Assembly (NCBI GenBank): GCA_018701215.1 | Contig: JABIWH010000057.1 | Coordinates: forward strand, 247,103-311,102 | From: Rhodospirillaceae bacterium | Lineage (GTDB): Bacteria > Pseudomonadota > Alphaproteobacteria > GCA-2731375 | Direction of reading: 5' to 3' | DNA length: 64,000 nt | Shown: positions 25,745-33,395 of the stretch, piece by piece | How positions within the stretch are numbered: position 1 is the first letter of the stretch | How the letters are laid out: every line of letters starts with the position of its first letter | Translations under genes and position numbers: made by a program | The notes under the pieces: generated by a model | Told to the model about the DNA's origin: nothing | Seen by the model: the letters and a program-made list of their open reading frames with translations, nothing else | The model's database searches: none

Positions 25745-26104
25745 ATGGCGAAGATCCTTTTGGCGGAAGATGATGATTCCATGCGGCATTTCCTGGGGCG
25801 GGCCCTGGAGCGCGCCGGGCATGAAGTGTTTTCCGTGGGCCAGGGTGACGAGGCCCTGCCGGTTCTGGCGGAGGGCCGGTTTGATCTGCTGTTGGCCGAT
25901 ATCGTGATGCCCGAGATGGATGGTATCGAGCTGGCCCGTCGAGCGGTGGCGGTGGATCCGGCTATCCGCATCATGTTCATTACCGGCTTTGCCGCCGTTG
26001 CCTTGCGCAACCGCCAAACCTCGCAGTCCGATGCCAAGGTGCTATCGAAACCCTTTCATCTGCGCGATCTGGTTGACGAAATCGACAAAACCCTTGCCGC
26101 CTAG
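25745..26104 (+). CDS. cpdR: CpdR-type single-domain response regulator
   Basis: A 119-residue stand-alone receiver domain. Acidic residues are in ILLAEDDDSM, the phospho-accepting Asp is in LLLADIVMPEMDG (about residue 51), the Thr is in MFITGFAAVAL and the Lys in VLSKPFHLRDLVDEI. The sequences around FITGFAAVAL and KVLSKPFHLRDLV are near-diagnostic for CpdR of alphaproteobacteria. There, the unphosphorylated protein primes ClpXP for proteolysis of cell-cycle factors in the CckA-ChpT-CtrA network. Phosphorylation would come from an unlinked ChpT. It converges with the Mrp gene across a short hairpin. Confidence 0.9.
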   Translation: MAKILLAEDDDSMRHFLGRALERAGHEVFSVGQGDEALPVLAEGRFDLLLADIVMPEMDGIELARRAVAVDPAIRIMFITGFAAVALRNRQTSQSDAKVLSKPFHLRDLVDEIDKTLAA

Positions 26105-26117
26105 GCTTGGCCTAGGC
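26099..26117. terminator. Short hairpin between convergent cpdR and mrp genes
   Basis: GCCTAGGC is repeated after a three-base TTG loop, and because the octamer is its own complement the transcript of either strand can fold into an 8-bp stem. A short T-run (CTTTAAA) follows on the plus strand. The hairpin overlaps both stop codons. A bidirectional terminator role is plausible but the loop is very small. Confidence 0.4.
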
Positions 26118-27197
26118 CTTTAAACGCTGCTTAACCTGCTCGGCGATTGCCATGAAGGCTTGCGCCTCGTCCGAGTCGGGCATTGCCGCGACAATCGGCG
26201 TGCCGCCATCGGAGGTCTCCCGCAGGCTGATATGCAGGGGAATTTCGCCCAGGAAATCGCAGCCAAGCTCTGCCGCCGTCTCCCGCGCGCCGCCATGGCC
26301 GAAAATATCCGCGCGCTCGCCACAGCTGGGACAGTGAAAATAGCTCATATTCTCGACCATCCCCATCACCGGCACCTCCGTCTGGCGGAACATGTTCAGG
26401 CCCTTGCGGGCATCGATCAAGGCGATGTCCTGGGGAGTGGAGACAATGATCGCGCCCTTTAAGGGCACTTTTTGCGCCATGGTCAATTGCGCATCACCAG
26501 TACCGGGGGGCATATCCACCAGCAGCAAATCCAGCTCGCCCCAGTTCACATCGCCGAGCAATTGTTCCAGCGCCCCCATCACCATGGGGCCGCGCCAGAT
26601 TGTCGGCTGGTCGGGATCAACCAGAAAGCCAATCGACATGCAGCTGACACCATGGCCCCGCATGGTCTCCAGCTTGTCGCCCTCCGAGCGCGGCTGGCCC
26701 GAAATTCCCAGCATCCGGGGCATCGACGGGCCATAGATGTCGGCATCCAGAATGCCTACTGAAAGGCCGAGGCGGCTGAGGGCGACGGCGAGGTTGGCGG
26801 TGACCGTGGATTTGCCCACGCCACCCTTGCCAGAGGCCACCGCGACCACCGCCTTGATGCCGGGCAGCGCCATTTTCTCCATGCCGCCACTGCCATGACG
26901 GCCTATTCTGGGCGCCTGTTGGGGTTGTTGTTCTGGCGGCGGGGCGGCCCGTTCGGCGGTTAAAACCGCCGTCACCGACAGGGTGCCGGGCAGGCCCGCG
27001 ACCACCTGTTCGCAGGCCAGGCGCAGGCTTTCCATTTCCGGCGCGCGTTCGGGCTCGATCTCGATCGAGAAGGCCACGTTGCCGTCGCGCACGGCCAGTC
27101 CGGTGATCATACCAAGGTCAACCACGTTGCCCTCACGGGCCGGGTCACCGACCCGCCGCAATGCCTCCAGAACCTCGTCTTCACTCACCCGCGCCAT
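26112..27197 (-). CDS. apbC: Mrp/ApbC/NBP35-family iron-sulfur carrier ATPase
   Basis: A 361-residue protein. An N-terminal MIP18-like domain (residues 1-85, DPAREGNVVDLGMI) is followed by a deviant Walker A SGKGGVGKSTVTANLAVAL near residue 110, then DADIYGPSMPRMLG, LLLVDMPPGTGDAQLT and the C-terminal CPSC motif (YFHCPSCGERADIFG, about 285) that holds a bridging cluster between two subunits. It loads Fe-S clusters onto apoproteins in the cytoplasm. The start at 27197 has GGAGAGTTGAGG upstream; a longer frame from 27287 lacks similarity. It is divergent from hflK, sharing a 146-base promoter region. Confidence 0.9.
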   Translation of the reverse strand: MARVSEDEVLEALRRVGDPAREGNVVDLGMITGLAVRDGNVAFSIEIEPERAPEMESLRLACEQVVAGLPGTLSVTAVLTAERAAPPPEQQPQQAPRIGRHGSGGMEKMALPGIKAVVAVASGKGGVGKSTVTANLAVALSRLGLSVGILDADIYGPSMPRMLGISGQPRSEGDKLETMRGHGVSCMSIGFLVDPDQPTIWRGPMVMGALEQLLGDVNWGELDLLLVDMPPGTGDAQLTMAQKVPLKGAIIVSTPQDIALIDARKGLNMFRQTEVPVMGMVENMSYFHCPSCGERADIFGHGGARETAAELGCDFLGEIPLHISLRETSDGGTPIVAAMPDSDEAQAFMAIAEQVKQRLKA

Positions 27198-27343
27198 GTC
27201 CTCAACTCTCCAAAAATTCCTCTGCAGCAGGCACCGTTGCGCCGGAGCCCGCAAGGTGTCATATAGCGTCTTAAGTGGCCGTGGCAAAGCGCCCCGCCCA
27301 TCTTCTGAAGAATAGTTTTGAAAAACCGGGGATTGGAAATTTC

Positions 27344-28486
27344 ATGCCGTGGAGCAATCAAGGCGGTGGTAGTGGTGGCGGCGATGGCGGCGGCGGTGGC
27401 GGCGGCTGGCAAGGTGGTGGCCGTGGTCCGTGGGGACAGGGCGGCGGAGGCGGTGGCGGACAGCCACCCAATCTGGAAGAGCTGCTGCGCAAGGGCCAAG
27501 ACCGTTTCAAAGGCGCGCTGCCCGGCGGTAACTGGGGCGGCAAGGGAATTTTCCTGATCTTCCTGGTTTTGATCGCCGCCTGGATGGCATCCGGCTTTTA
27601 TCGGGTTGGTCCCGATGAACAGGGCGTGGTGCTACGCTTTGGCAAATTCACCGGCTCCACCACGCCTGGCCTGCGGTATCATTTGCCGTCGCCAATCGAG
27701 TCAGCCCTGACGCCGAAGGTTACCCGGGTGAACCGGGTTGAGGTGGGCTTTCAAAGCTCCGGCGATTTCGGCCGTTCCTCGGCTCTACGCAATCTGCCTG
27801 AAGAAAGCCTGATGTTGACGGGCGACGAAAATATCGTCGATGTCAATTTCACGGTACTTTGGCAAATCAGTAATGCTGGGCATTTCCTGTTCAACATTCA
27901 GCGCCCGGAGAACACCGTTAAGGCAGTGGCCGAAAGCGTCATGCGCGAGGTTGTCGGCGGTTCCAAGATCAACACCGTCCTGACCGAAGGCCGTAACGAG
28001 GTTGAGAACCAAACCCTTTCCCTGATGCAAAAAACCTTGGACGAGTACAAGGCCGGTATCGTCATCACTCAGGTCAAACTGGCCAAGGCCGATCCACCGG
28101 CAGCGGTGATCGATGCTTTCCGCGATGTCCAGGCGGCTCGCGCTGACGAGGAACGCCTGGTCAACGAGGCCCAGGCCTATTCCAACGATATTTTGCCCCG
28201 GGCCCGAGGCGAGGCGGAACGGATCAGGCAAGAAGCCGAAGGTTATCAGAAGCAGACCGTGGCCCAGGCCGAGGGTGAAGTTTCCCGCTATCTGGCCATT
28301 CAGAGGGAATATCGCCTGGCTCCGAATGTGACCCGCAAACGGTTGTATCTGGAAACCATGGAAGAAGTTCTGCAAGGCACCAATAAAATCTTGATTGATA
28401 ATGAAGGCGGTAGCCAGGGTGTCCTGCCTTACCTGCCATTGCCGGAATTGCAGAAACGGTCCAGCAGCAAGACGGGGACAAACTGA
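27344..28486 (+). CDS. hflK: HflK, modulator of FtsH protease
   Basis: A 380-residue SPFH/band-7 membrane protein. The N-terminal 40 residues are almost wholly Gly with Trp and Gln, then a transmembrane helix (IFLIFLVLIAAWMASGFY, about residues 68-85). The band-7 domain (VGPDEQGVVLRFGKF onward) and a long charged helix (VQAARADEERLVNEAQAY) follow. HflK and HflC form a cage around FtsH in the inner membrane and control its access to membrane proteins. The start at 27344 has GGAAA upstream. Its stop shares one base with the hflC start, giving coupled translation. Confidence 0.93.
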   Translation: MPWSNQGGGSGGGDGGGGGGGWQGGGRGPWGQGGGGGGGQPPNLEELLRKGQDRFKGALPGGNWGGKGIFLIFLVLIAAWMASGFYRVGPDEQGVVLRFGKFTGSTTPGLRYHLPSPIESALTPKVTRVNRVEVGFQSSGDFGRSSALRNLPEESLMLTGDENIVDVNFTVLWQISNAGHFLFNIQRPENTVKAVAESVMREVVGGSKINTVLTEGRNEVENQTLSLMQKTLDEYKAGIVITQVKLAKADPPAAVIDAFRDVQAARADEERLVNEAQAYSNDILPRARGEAERIRQEAEGYQKQTVAQAEGEVSRYLAIQREYRLAPNVTRKRLYLETMEEVLQGTNKILIDNEGGSQGVLPYLPLPELQKRSSSKTGTN

Positions 28487-29364
28487 TGAACCGCAATGTA
28501 GCAACAATTCTGGCCATCATTTTGGTGGTCGTGGGCATCATCGCCTATGGCAGCGTATTTTCGGTGCATGAGACCCAGCAGGCATTGGTCCTGCAATTTG
28601 GTAATCCCGTGAAGACGGTTCAGGAATCGGGCCTAAACTTCAAAACACCGTTCGTGCAGAACATTCAGTTCATGGAAAAGCGAATCCTGGATTTTGATGC
28701 TCCGCCGGTTGAAGCGGTGGCGGCGGATAAAAAGCGGCTCGTGGTTGATGCTTACGCCCGCTTTCGCATCATCGACCCGTTGAAGTTTTATCAAACGGTC
28801 AATAACGAGGTGACCGCGCGCAACCGGTTGGCCCCCTTGGTTAACTCCAGCCTGCGAAACGTTATTGGCCGCGTGCCATTCGAAACCATGCTGTCGGGCA
28901 AACGGGCCACGTTGATGCATGAAATTCGGGGTTTGGTGAATCTTGAAGCCCTGAAGATGGGTATCGAGATCGTCGATGTGCGGATCAAGCGCGCCGATTT
29001 GCCAGCTGCCAACAGCCAGGCGGTTTATGATCGGATGCGGGCGGAACGGAAACGGATTGCCACCGAAATCAGAGCCGAAGGCGCCGAACGTAGCCAGAAG
29101 ATCACTGCCGATGCGGATCGTCAGCGCACGATTTTGTTGGCCGAGGCGCAGAAAGGGTCCCAGATCATCCGTGGTGAGGGCGACGCCCTGCGCAACAAGA
29201 TCTTCGCCGATGCCTATACGAAGGATGCGGAGTTCTTTACCTTCTACCGCTCGCTGCAGGCTTACCGGACGGCGTTGCAATCGGGCGATACCACCATGGT
29301 GTTGTCGCCGAACAGTGATTTCTTCAGCTATTTCGGCAACAGCATGGGCGCCGTCAAGAAATAG
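28486..29364 (+). CDS. hflC: HflC, modulator of FtsH protease
   Basis: A 292-residue partner of HflK. A signal-anchor helix (ILAIILVVVGIIAYGSVF, residues 6-23) is followed by the band-7 domain (VHETQQALVLQFGNPVKTV), the conserved RNRLAPLVNSSLRNVIGRV segment and IRADLPAANSQAVYDRMRAERKR-type helices. The end EFFTFYRSLQAYR is typical of HflC. It overlaps hflK by one base (TGATG) and is followed 14 bases later by a DUF2065 gene, the arrangement seen in many alphaproteobacteria. It should form the HflKC complex in the inner membrane. Confidence 0.94.
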   Translation: MNRNVATILAIILVVVGIIAYGSVFSVHETQQALVLQFGNPVKTVQESGLNFKTPFVQNIQFMEKRILDFDAPPVEAVAADKKRLVVDAYARFRIIDPLKFYQTVNNEVTARNRLAPLVNSSLRNVIGRVPFETMLSGKRATLMHEIRGLVNLEALKMGIEIVDVRIKRADLPAANSQAVYDRMRAERKRIATEIRAEGAERSQKITADADRQRTILLAEAQKGSQIIRGEGDALRNKIFADAYTKDAEFFTFYRSLQAYRTALQSGDTTMVLSPNSDFFSYFGNSMGAVKK

Positions 29365-29378
29365 CCGGAGTAAATTCC

Positions 29379-29570
29379 GTGGTCGATATTCTGGTGGTCG
29401 TGGGCCTGATCCTGGCCCTGGAGGGCGGCTTGTATGCCGCCTTTCCAGCCGGGATGAAGCGCATGATGGCGATCATGATCCAGCAGCCTGACGAGGCCCT
29501 GCGCCTTAGCGGCCTGGGCGCGGCGACTTTTGGCGTCGGCGTTATCTGGCTGGTAAAAACTTTTATGTAG
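29379..29570 (+). CDS. DUF2065 family small membrane protein
   Basis: A 63-residue protein with two hydrophobic helices: residues 3-20, VDILVVVGLILALEGGLY, and 45-61, LGAATFGVGVIWLVKTF. Between them is a short loop with the family's MMAIMIQQPDEALRLSGL segment. It starts at a GTG 14 bases after hflC. DUF2065 genes commonly sit next to hflKC, suggesting a small accessory subunit of the FtsH-HflKC system, but this is only inferred from neighbourhood. The 239-base gap that follows holds the promoter zone of the Deg protease gene and shows no further gene. Confidence 0.85.
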   Translation: MVDILVVVGLILALEGGLYAAFPAGMKRMMAIMIQQPDEALRLSGLGAATFGVGVIWLVKTFM

Positions 29571-29809
29571 TTGCAGTCCGCGGTAGGGGTCTGCCGGCCT
29601 CACGCCAAAGTGAAGCATGATTTATCAGGTATTTTGATGAAAATTTGGCCTTGCCATGGTTTTGTCACATTCGCTTCCGAAATTACTTCTCGGTAGGCCG
29701 GATGGCGGCTGACTTGAAAGACGCCATGTTAGGCAATACTTAATAACGCTAACAAACTGGGCGCGGGCGGTGAATCCGGTTCCGCCGCCTTGTACCAAGG
29801 AGATAATTC

Positions 29810-31399
29810 GTGATTGGCACACTGATACCAAAGCGCCCGAAAGCCCCATTCCGCGCACGGCCCGCCTCGCGGCCCGCACCTGGGCGCACCCTCGCACCGC
29901 TGGCCGCCGCCGCTACAATCGGGTTGTTGTTATTGCCCGTGGCCGGTCAAGCCCGTGGCGCGCCTGATAGCTTCGCTGACCTGACCGCCAAGCTGATGCC
30001 GGCGGTGGTCAATATTTCGACCACCCAGGTGATCAAGGGCCAAAAACAAGGTCAGCCGGAATTCATGGTACCGCCGGGCTCTCCGTTCGAGGAATTCTTC
30101 AAGGAATTTCTCGAGCGCAACCGGCCCAAGAACCGCGGGCCGCGGCGCGCGACGTCTTTGGGTTCGGGCTTTATCATTGATGCCGACGGCCTGGTGGTCA
30201 CCAACAACCATGTCATCGCGGAAGCCGACGAAATTAGCGTCCGCCTCTCGGATGGTACCCGGCTGAAGGCTGTGCTGGTGGGCCGCGACGCCAAGACCGA
30301 TCTGGCTTTGTTGAAAGTGGAGCCCAAGGGCAAACTGCCGGCGCTGAAATGGGGCAAGTCCGGAGATTCCCGCGTCGGTGACTGGGTGCTGGCCATCGGC
30401 AACCCGTTTGGCTTGGGCGGCTCGGTCACCGCCGGGATCATTTCGGCCCGTGGCCGGGATATTAATTCCGGGCCTTATGATGATTTCTTTCAAACCGATG
30501 CCGCCATCAACCGGGGCAACTCGGGCGGGCCCTTGTTCAATATGAAGGGCGAGGTGATCGGCATCAACACGGCGATCTATTCGCCGACCGGGGGCAGTGT
30601 CGGCATTGGTTTTGCCATTCCCTCGAACCTGGCAAACCGGGTGATCAAGCAGCTGGCGGAATTTGGCCGCACCCGGCGCGGCTGGCTGGGAGTGCGCATC
30701 CAGACCGTCACCGAGGAGATTGCCGAAGGCCTGGGCATGGCAAAGGCCGGCGGTGCCTTGGTGGCCGGCGTGGGCGATGATGGACCCGCGGGCAAGGCGG
30801 GCGTCGAACAGGGTGACGTGATCCTGCGCTTCGATGGTCAAGAGGTCGATGAAATGCGGGCTCTGCCCCGGATCGTCGCCAATACAGCCATTGGCAAGAC
30901 GGTTAAAGTCGAAGTCTGGCGCAAGGGCGAGCTGACAAACCTGGAAGTGACCATCGCCGAAATGGAAGAGAGCAATACCAAGCTCGCCAGCAAGGAGGAG
31001 GACACCAAGCCCGAACCGGCCAAGGATGTCACCTTGCTGGGTATGCGTCTTTCGGCCCTGACCGAGGAGGCACGGGAGACCTTCAAGGTCGATGAGGGAT
31101 CAGAAGGCGTCCTGGTGTTGGAGGTCGCGGGTGATAGCTCGGCAGCCAAACGGGGCTTGCAGCCGGGCGACCTGATTGTCGAGGTGCAACAAACCCCGGT
31201 AGCCACGCCCGCTGATGTCGCCAAGCAGATTGACCAGATCCGTGAAAGCAACAAGGTGCGCAAGACCAAGAAGGTCAAAACCGTATTGTTGCTGGTAGAG
31301 CGTGCCCGCAACAAGCGTTTTGTCGCCGTGCAGTTGGATGCTTCGGTTAAATCCGGCGAAAAAGCCCCGGAAAAGACGAAAGAGAAGGCGAAAGAGTAG
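29810..31399 (+). CDS. Do/Deg-family periplasmic serine endoprotease
   Basis: A 529-residue protease-chaperone of the DegP/DegQ type. The N-terminus has a basic region and hydrophobic export segment (PLAAAATIGLLLLPVAGQA, residues about 30-48). The trypsin-like domain shows the catalytic His in VVTNNHVIAEAD (about residue 135), Asp in DAKTDLALLKV (about 165) and Ser in NRGNSGGPLFN (about 237). Two PDZ domains follow (about 290-385 and 410-510). The Lys/Glu-rich tail ends KAPEKTKEKAKE. The start is a GTG with AAGGAG upstream. It degrades or refolds damaged periplasmic proteins and belongs functionally with the FtsH-HflKC block just upstream. Confidence 0.92.
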   Translation: MIGTLIPKRPKAPFRARPASRPAPGRTLAPLAAAATIGLLLLPVAGQARGAPDSFADLTAKLMPAVVNISTTQVIKGQKQGQPEFMVPPGSPFEEFFKEFLERNRPKNRGPRRATSLGSGFIIDADGLVVTNNHVIAEADEISVRLSDGTRLKAVLVGRDAKTDLALLKVEPKGKLPALKWGKSGDSRVGDWVLAIGNPFGLGGSVTAGIISARGRDINSGPYDDFFQTDAAINRGNSGGPLFNMKGEVIGINTAIYSPTGGSVGIGFAIPSNLANRVIKQLAEFGRTRRGWLGVRIQTVTEEIAEGLGMAKAGGALVAGVGDDGPAGKAGVEQGDVILRFDGQEVDEMRALPRIVANTAIGKTVKVEVWRKGELTNLEVTIAEMEESNTKLASKEEDTKPEPAKDVTLLGMRLSALTEEARETFKVDEGSEGVLVLEVAGDSSAAKRGLQPGDLIVEVQQTPVATPADVAKQIDQIRESNKVRKTKKVKTVLLLVERARNKRFVAVQLDASVKSGEKAPEKTKEKAKE

Positions 31400-31428
31400 C
31401 CCTCTCTATCCGATCACCGCTGCATTTT

Positions 31429-32304
31429 TCAGCTTTGAAACTGGCTGGCCCGATAGCCCTGCAAATATAGCAGGGCTGTCAGGTCGCCATATTCGATCCG
31501 CGCCTTGGCGGCCTGCGCCAGGACCGGCTTGGCATGATAGGCAACGCCCAGGCCGGCGGCTTTGACCATGGCCAGATCGTTGGCGCCATCGCCGACCGCC
31601 AGGGTTTGCGCCGGCTCCAGGTTTTGCTGCTTGGAAAGCGCCCGCAACGCCGCCAGTTTCTCCTGCGGCCCCAGAATAGGCTCCACCACGTCGCCGTCCA
31701 GACGGCCAGCCACGAAATGCAGCTGGTTGGCCTGCTGATGATCGAACCCGGCGGCGGCGGCCACGCGCTCGGTAAAAAAGGTGAAACCGCCCGAGACCAA
31801 CGCCGTCAGGGCGCCATGGGCCCGCATGGTGGCAACCAGCTCCCGCGCGCCGGGGTTCAGGTGGATGCGCTGGTCATAGACCGCCTGCAGATCGGCCTCG
31901 GCCAGGCCAATCAGCATTTTCGCCCGTTCGCGCAAGGCCTGGTCGAAACTGATCTCGCCCGACATGGCACGTTCGGTTATGGCCGCCACCTGGGCTTTTT
32001 GCCCAATGACCGCGGCCATTTCGTCGATGCATTCGCCGCTGATGATGGTTGAGTCCATATCCGCCACCAGCAACTGCCGGCGCCGTGACGGTTGGTCCGC
32101 CTGGCAGAACAAATCCACCTCCGCGCCCGCGAGCGCTTGCCGTGCCGCCTCTTCCACACCCTGGGAAGCGCCCCTAAAGCGCAGATCACAGGCTTGCCCG
32201 GTTGCCAGCCAATCGGCTGCCGCGCCGGTGGGGAGCGTGGCGAGGACGAGACGGACATGGTCGTCCGTCAATGGCTTCGCTATAAGGGTCAGGACCTGAG
32301 ACAT
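31429..32304 (-). CDS. serB: Phosphoserine phosphatase SerB
   Basis: A 291-residue HAD-superfamily phosphatase, the last step of L-serine synthesis. The DxDST nucleophile motif is VADMDSTIISGECIDEMA at about residues 81-98. Motif II is VSGGFTFFTERVA (about 180) and motif III VGDGANDLAMVKAAGLG (about 245). The N-terminal 75 residues are the small regulatory domain usual in proteobacterial SerB. The start codon at 32304 faces the start region of miaA on the other strand with about 25 bases between them. No strong ribosome binding site is visible; an earlier in-frame ATG at 32343 would overlap miaA. Confidence 0.92.
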   Translation of the reverse strand: MSQVLTLIAKPLTDDHVRLVLATLPTGAAADWLATGQACDLRFRGASQGVEEAARQALAGAEVDLFCQADQPSRRRQLLVADMDSTIISGECIDEMAAVIGQKAQVAAITERAMSGEISFDQALRERAKMLIGLAEADLQAVYDQRIHLNPGARELVATMRAHGALTALVSGGFTFFTERVAAAAGFDHQQANQLHFVAGRLDGDVVEPILGPQEKLAALRALSKQQNLEPAQTLAVGDGANDLAMVKAAGLGVAYHAKPVLAQAAKARIEYGDLTALLYLQGYRASQFQS

Positions 32305-32329
32305 GACGAACCGCGAAAGAAAATTCCCA

Positions 32330-33247
32330 ATGGATACTGCCATCCTGATAGCCGGACCGACGGCCAGCGGCAAGTCCCGTTTGGCAATCGATCTCGCGCG
32401 GACCTTGAATGGCGTCATCATCAATGCGGACAGCATGCAGGTTTACCGTGAATTACGGGTACTGACGGCGCGTCCTGACGGGGCTGAGGAAGCCGCCGCG
32501 CCGCATCGCTTGTACGGCATTACCTCGGCCGCCGCGCCGTTCTCTGTCGGGCGCTGGCTGGAACTGGCCCTGGCCGAGGCCGCCGCCGCCCGCGATGCCG
32601 GTCAGGTGCCGATCTTCGTCGGCGGCACCGGGCTCTATTTTCAAGCGCTGACCCAAGGCATGGCCGAAATTCCCGATATCACCGAGCCGGCCCGCGCCGA
32701 AGCACGGGGGATGTTGGATGAACTGGGCGCCGCCGGGTTGCATGCCGCCCTGGGCGAACGGGACCCGGTCATGGCCCAGCGCCTGAAACCGACCGATTCC
32801 CAACGCCTGGTCCGCGCCTATGAAGTGATCGAGAGCACCGGCGTATCGCTTGCGGACTGGCAGCAACGGCCCAGCTCCACGCCGACATTGCCCCTGCCCT
32901 GGCGCGGTTTTGTGCTGAACTGGCCCCGCACCGAGCTGTACCGCCGTTGCGACGAGCGACTGGCCGCCATGCTGGAGCAAGGCGCCCTGGATGAGGTAGC
33001 CAAACTGGCGGCGATGAACCTTGATCCCGCCCTGCCCGCCATGAAAGCCCTGGGCGTGCCCGAATTGATCCGCCTGAGCCGGGGCGAGATCAGCCGGGAG
33101 GCGGCCCTAAGTGCGGCGCAACAGGCGACCCGGCGCTACGCCAAACGCCAGATGACATGGTTTCGAAACAAGATGTGTGCGTGGAATGGCCTTGATGCGC
33201 AAGATTCGGAAAGATTATCAGAAATTATCATTCCATTTATAACATAA
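32330..33247 (+). CDS. miaA: tRNA dimethylallyltransferase MiaA
   Basis: A 305-residue enzyme that adds an isopentenyl group to A37 of tRNAs reading UNN codons. The P-loop IAGPTASGKSRLAIDLA is at residues 6-22, the DSMQVYR substrate motif at about 35-41, and GGTGLYFQALTQG and DSQRLVRAYEVIEST are later family motifs. The ATG at 32330 begins directly before the P-loop and has a GAAAG element upstream. An in-frame ATG at 32303 overlaps the serB start on the opposite strand and is the alternative. The end RRYAKRQMTWFRNK is conserved. MiaA affects translation of leader peptides, which may matter for the adjacent ilv operon. Confidence 0.93.
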   Translation: MDTAILIAGPTASGKSRLAIDLARTLNGVIINADSMQVYRELRVLTARPDGAEEAAAPHRLYGITSAAAPFSVGRWLELALAEAAAARDAGQVPIFVGGTGLYFQALTQGMAEIPDITEPARAEARGMLDELGAAGLHAALGERDPVMAQRLKPTDSQRLVRAYEVIESTGVSLADWQQRPSSTPTLPLPWRGFVLNWPRTELYRRCDERLAAMLEQGALDEVAKLAAMNLDPALPAMKALGVPELIRLSRGEISREAALSAAQQATRRYAKRQMTWFRNKMCAWNGLDAQDSERLSEIIIPFIT

Positions 33248-33253
33248 AATCTA

Positions 33254-33282
33254 TTGACCGCCCCCCAATGAAGCCCTATGTT
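33254..33282 (+). promoter_or_regulatory. Predicted promoter of the ilvBHC operon
   Basis: TTGACC at 33254-33259 and TATGTT at 33277-33282 are separated by 17 bases, a good sigma-70 arrangement just after the miaA stop. Transcription would start near 33290, leaving a leader of about 105 bases before ilvB. That leader holds a hairpin at 33337-33358 and a possible 21-codon reading frame. Confidence 0.5.
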
Positions 33283-33336
33283 GCGCCCGCCCGTGCCGCT
33301 CCACTAGATGGATGTCGAGCACGGCGAAACGCCTGT

Positions 33337-33358
33337 AAGCCTCTCTGTCGAGGGGCTT
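33337..33358 (+). terminator. Leader hairpin upstream of ilvB (possible attenuator)
   Basis: AAGCCTCT and AGGGGCTT form an 8-bp stem with one G-U pair and a CTGTCG loop, followed by TATTGCATTCATT, a weak T-rich run. It lies inside the predicted ilvB leader. A short frame ATG at 33308 to TGA at 33371-33373 (21 codons, with several Val, Leu and one Ile codon) runs through the stem, as in translational attenuation, but it is not strongly enriched in branched-chain codons. It might instead only end miaA transcripts. Confidence 0.4.
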
Positions 33359-33395
33359 TATTGCATTCATTGACACCCCGCGTTAGGAGCAGATC

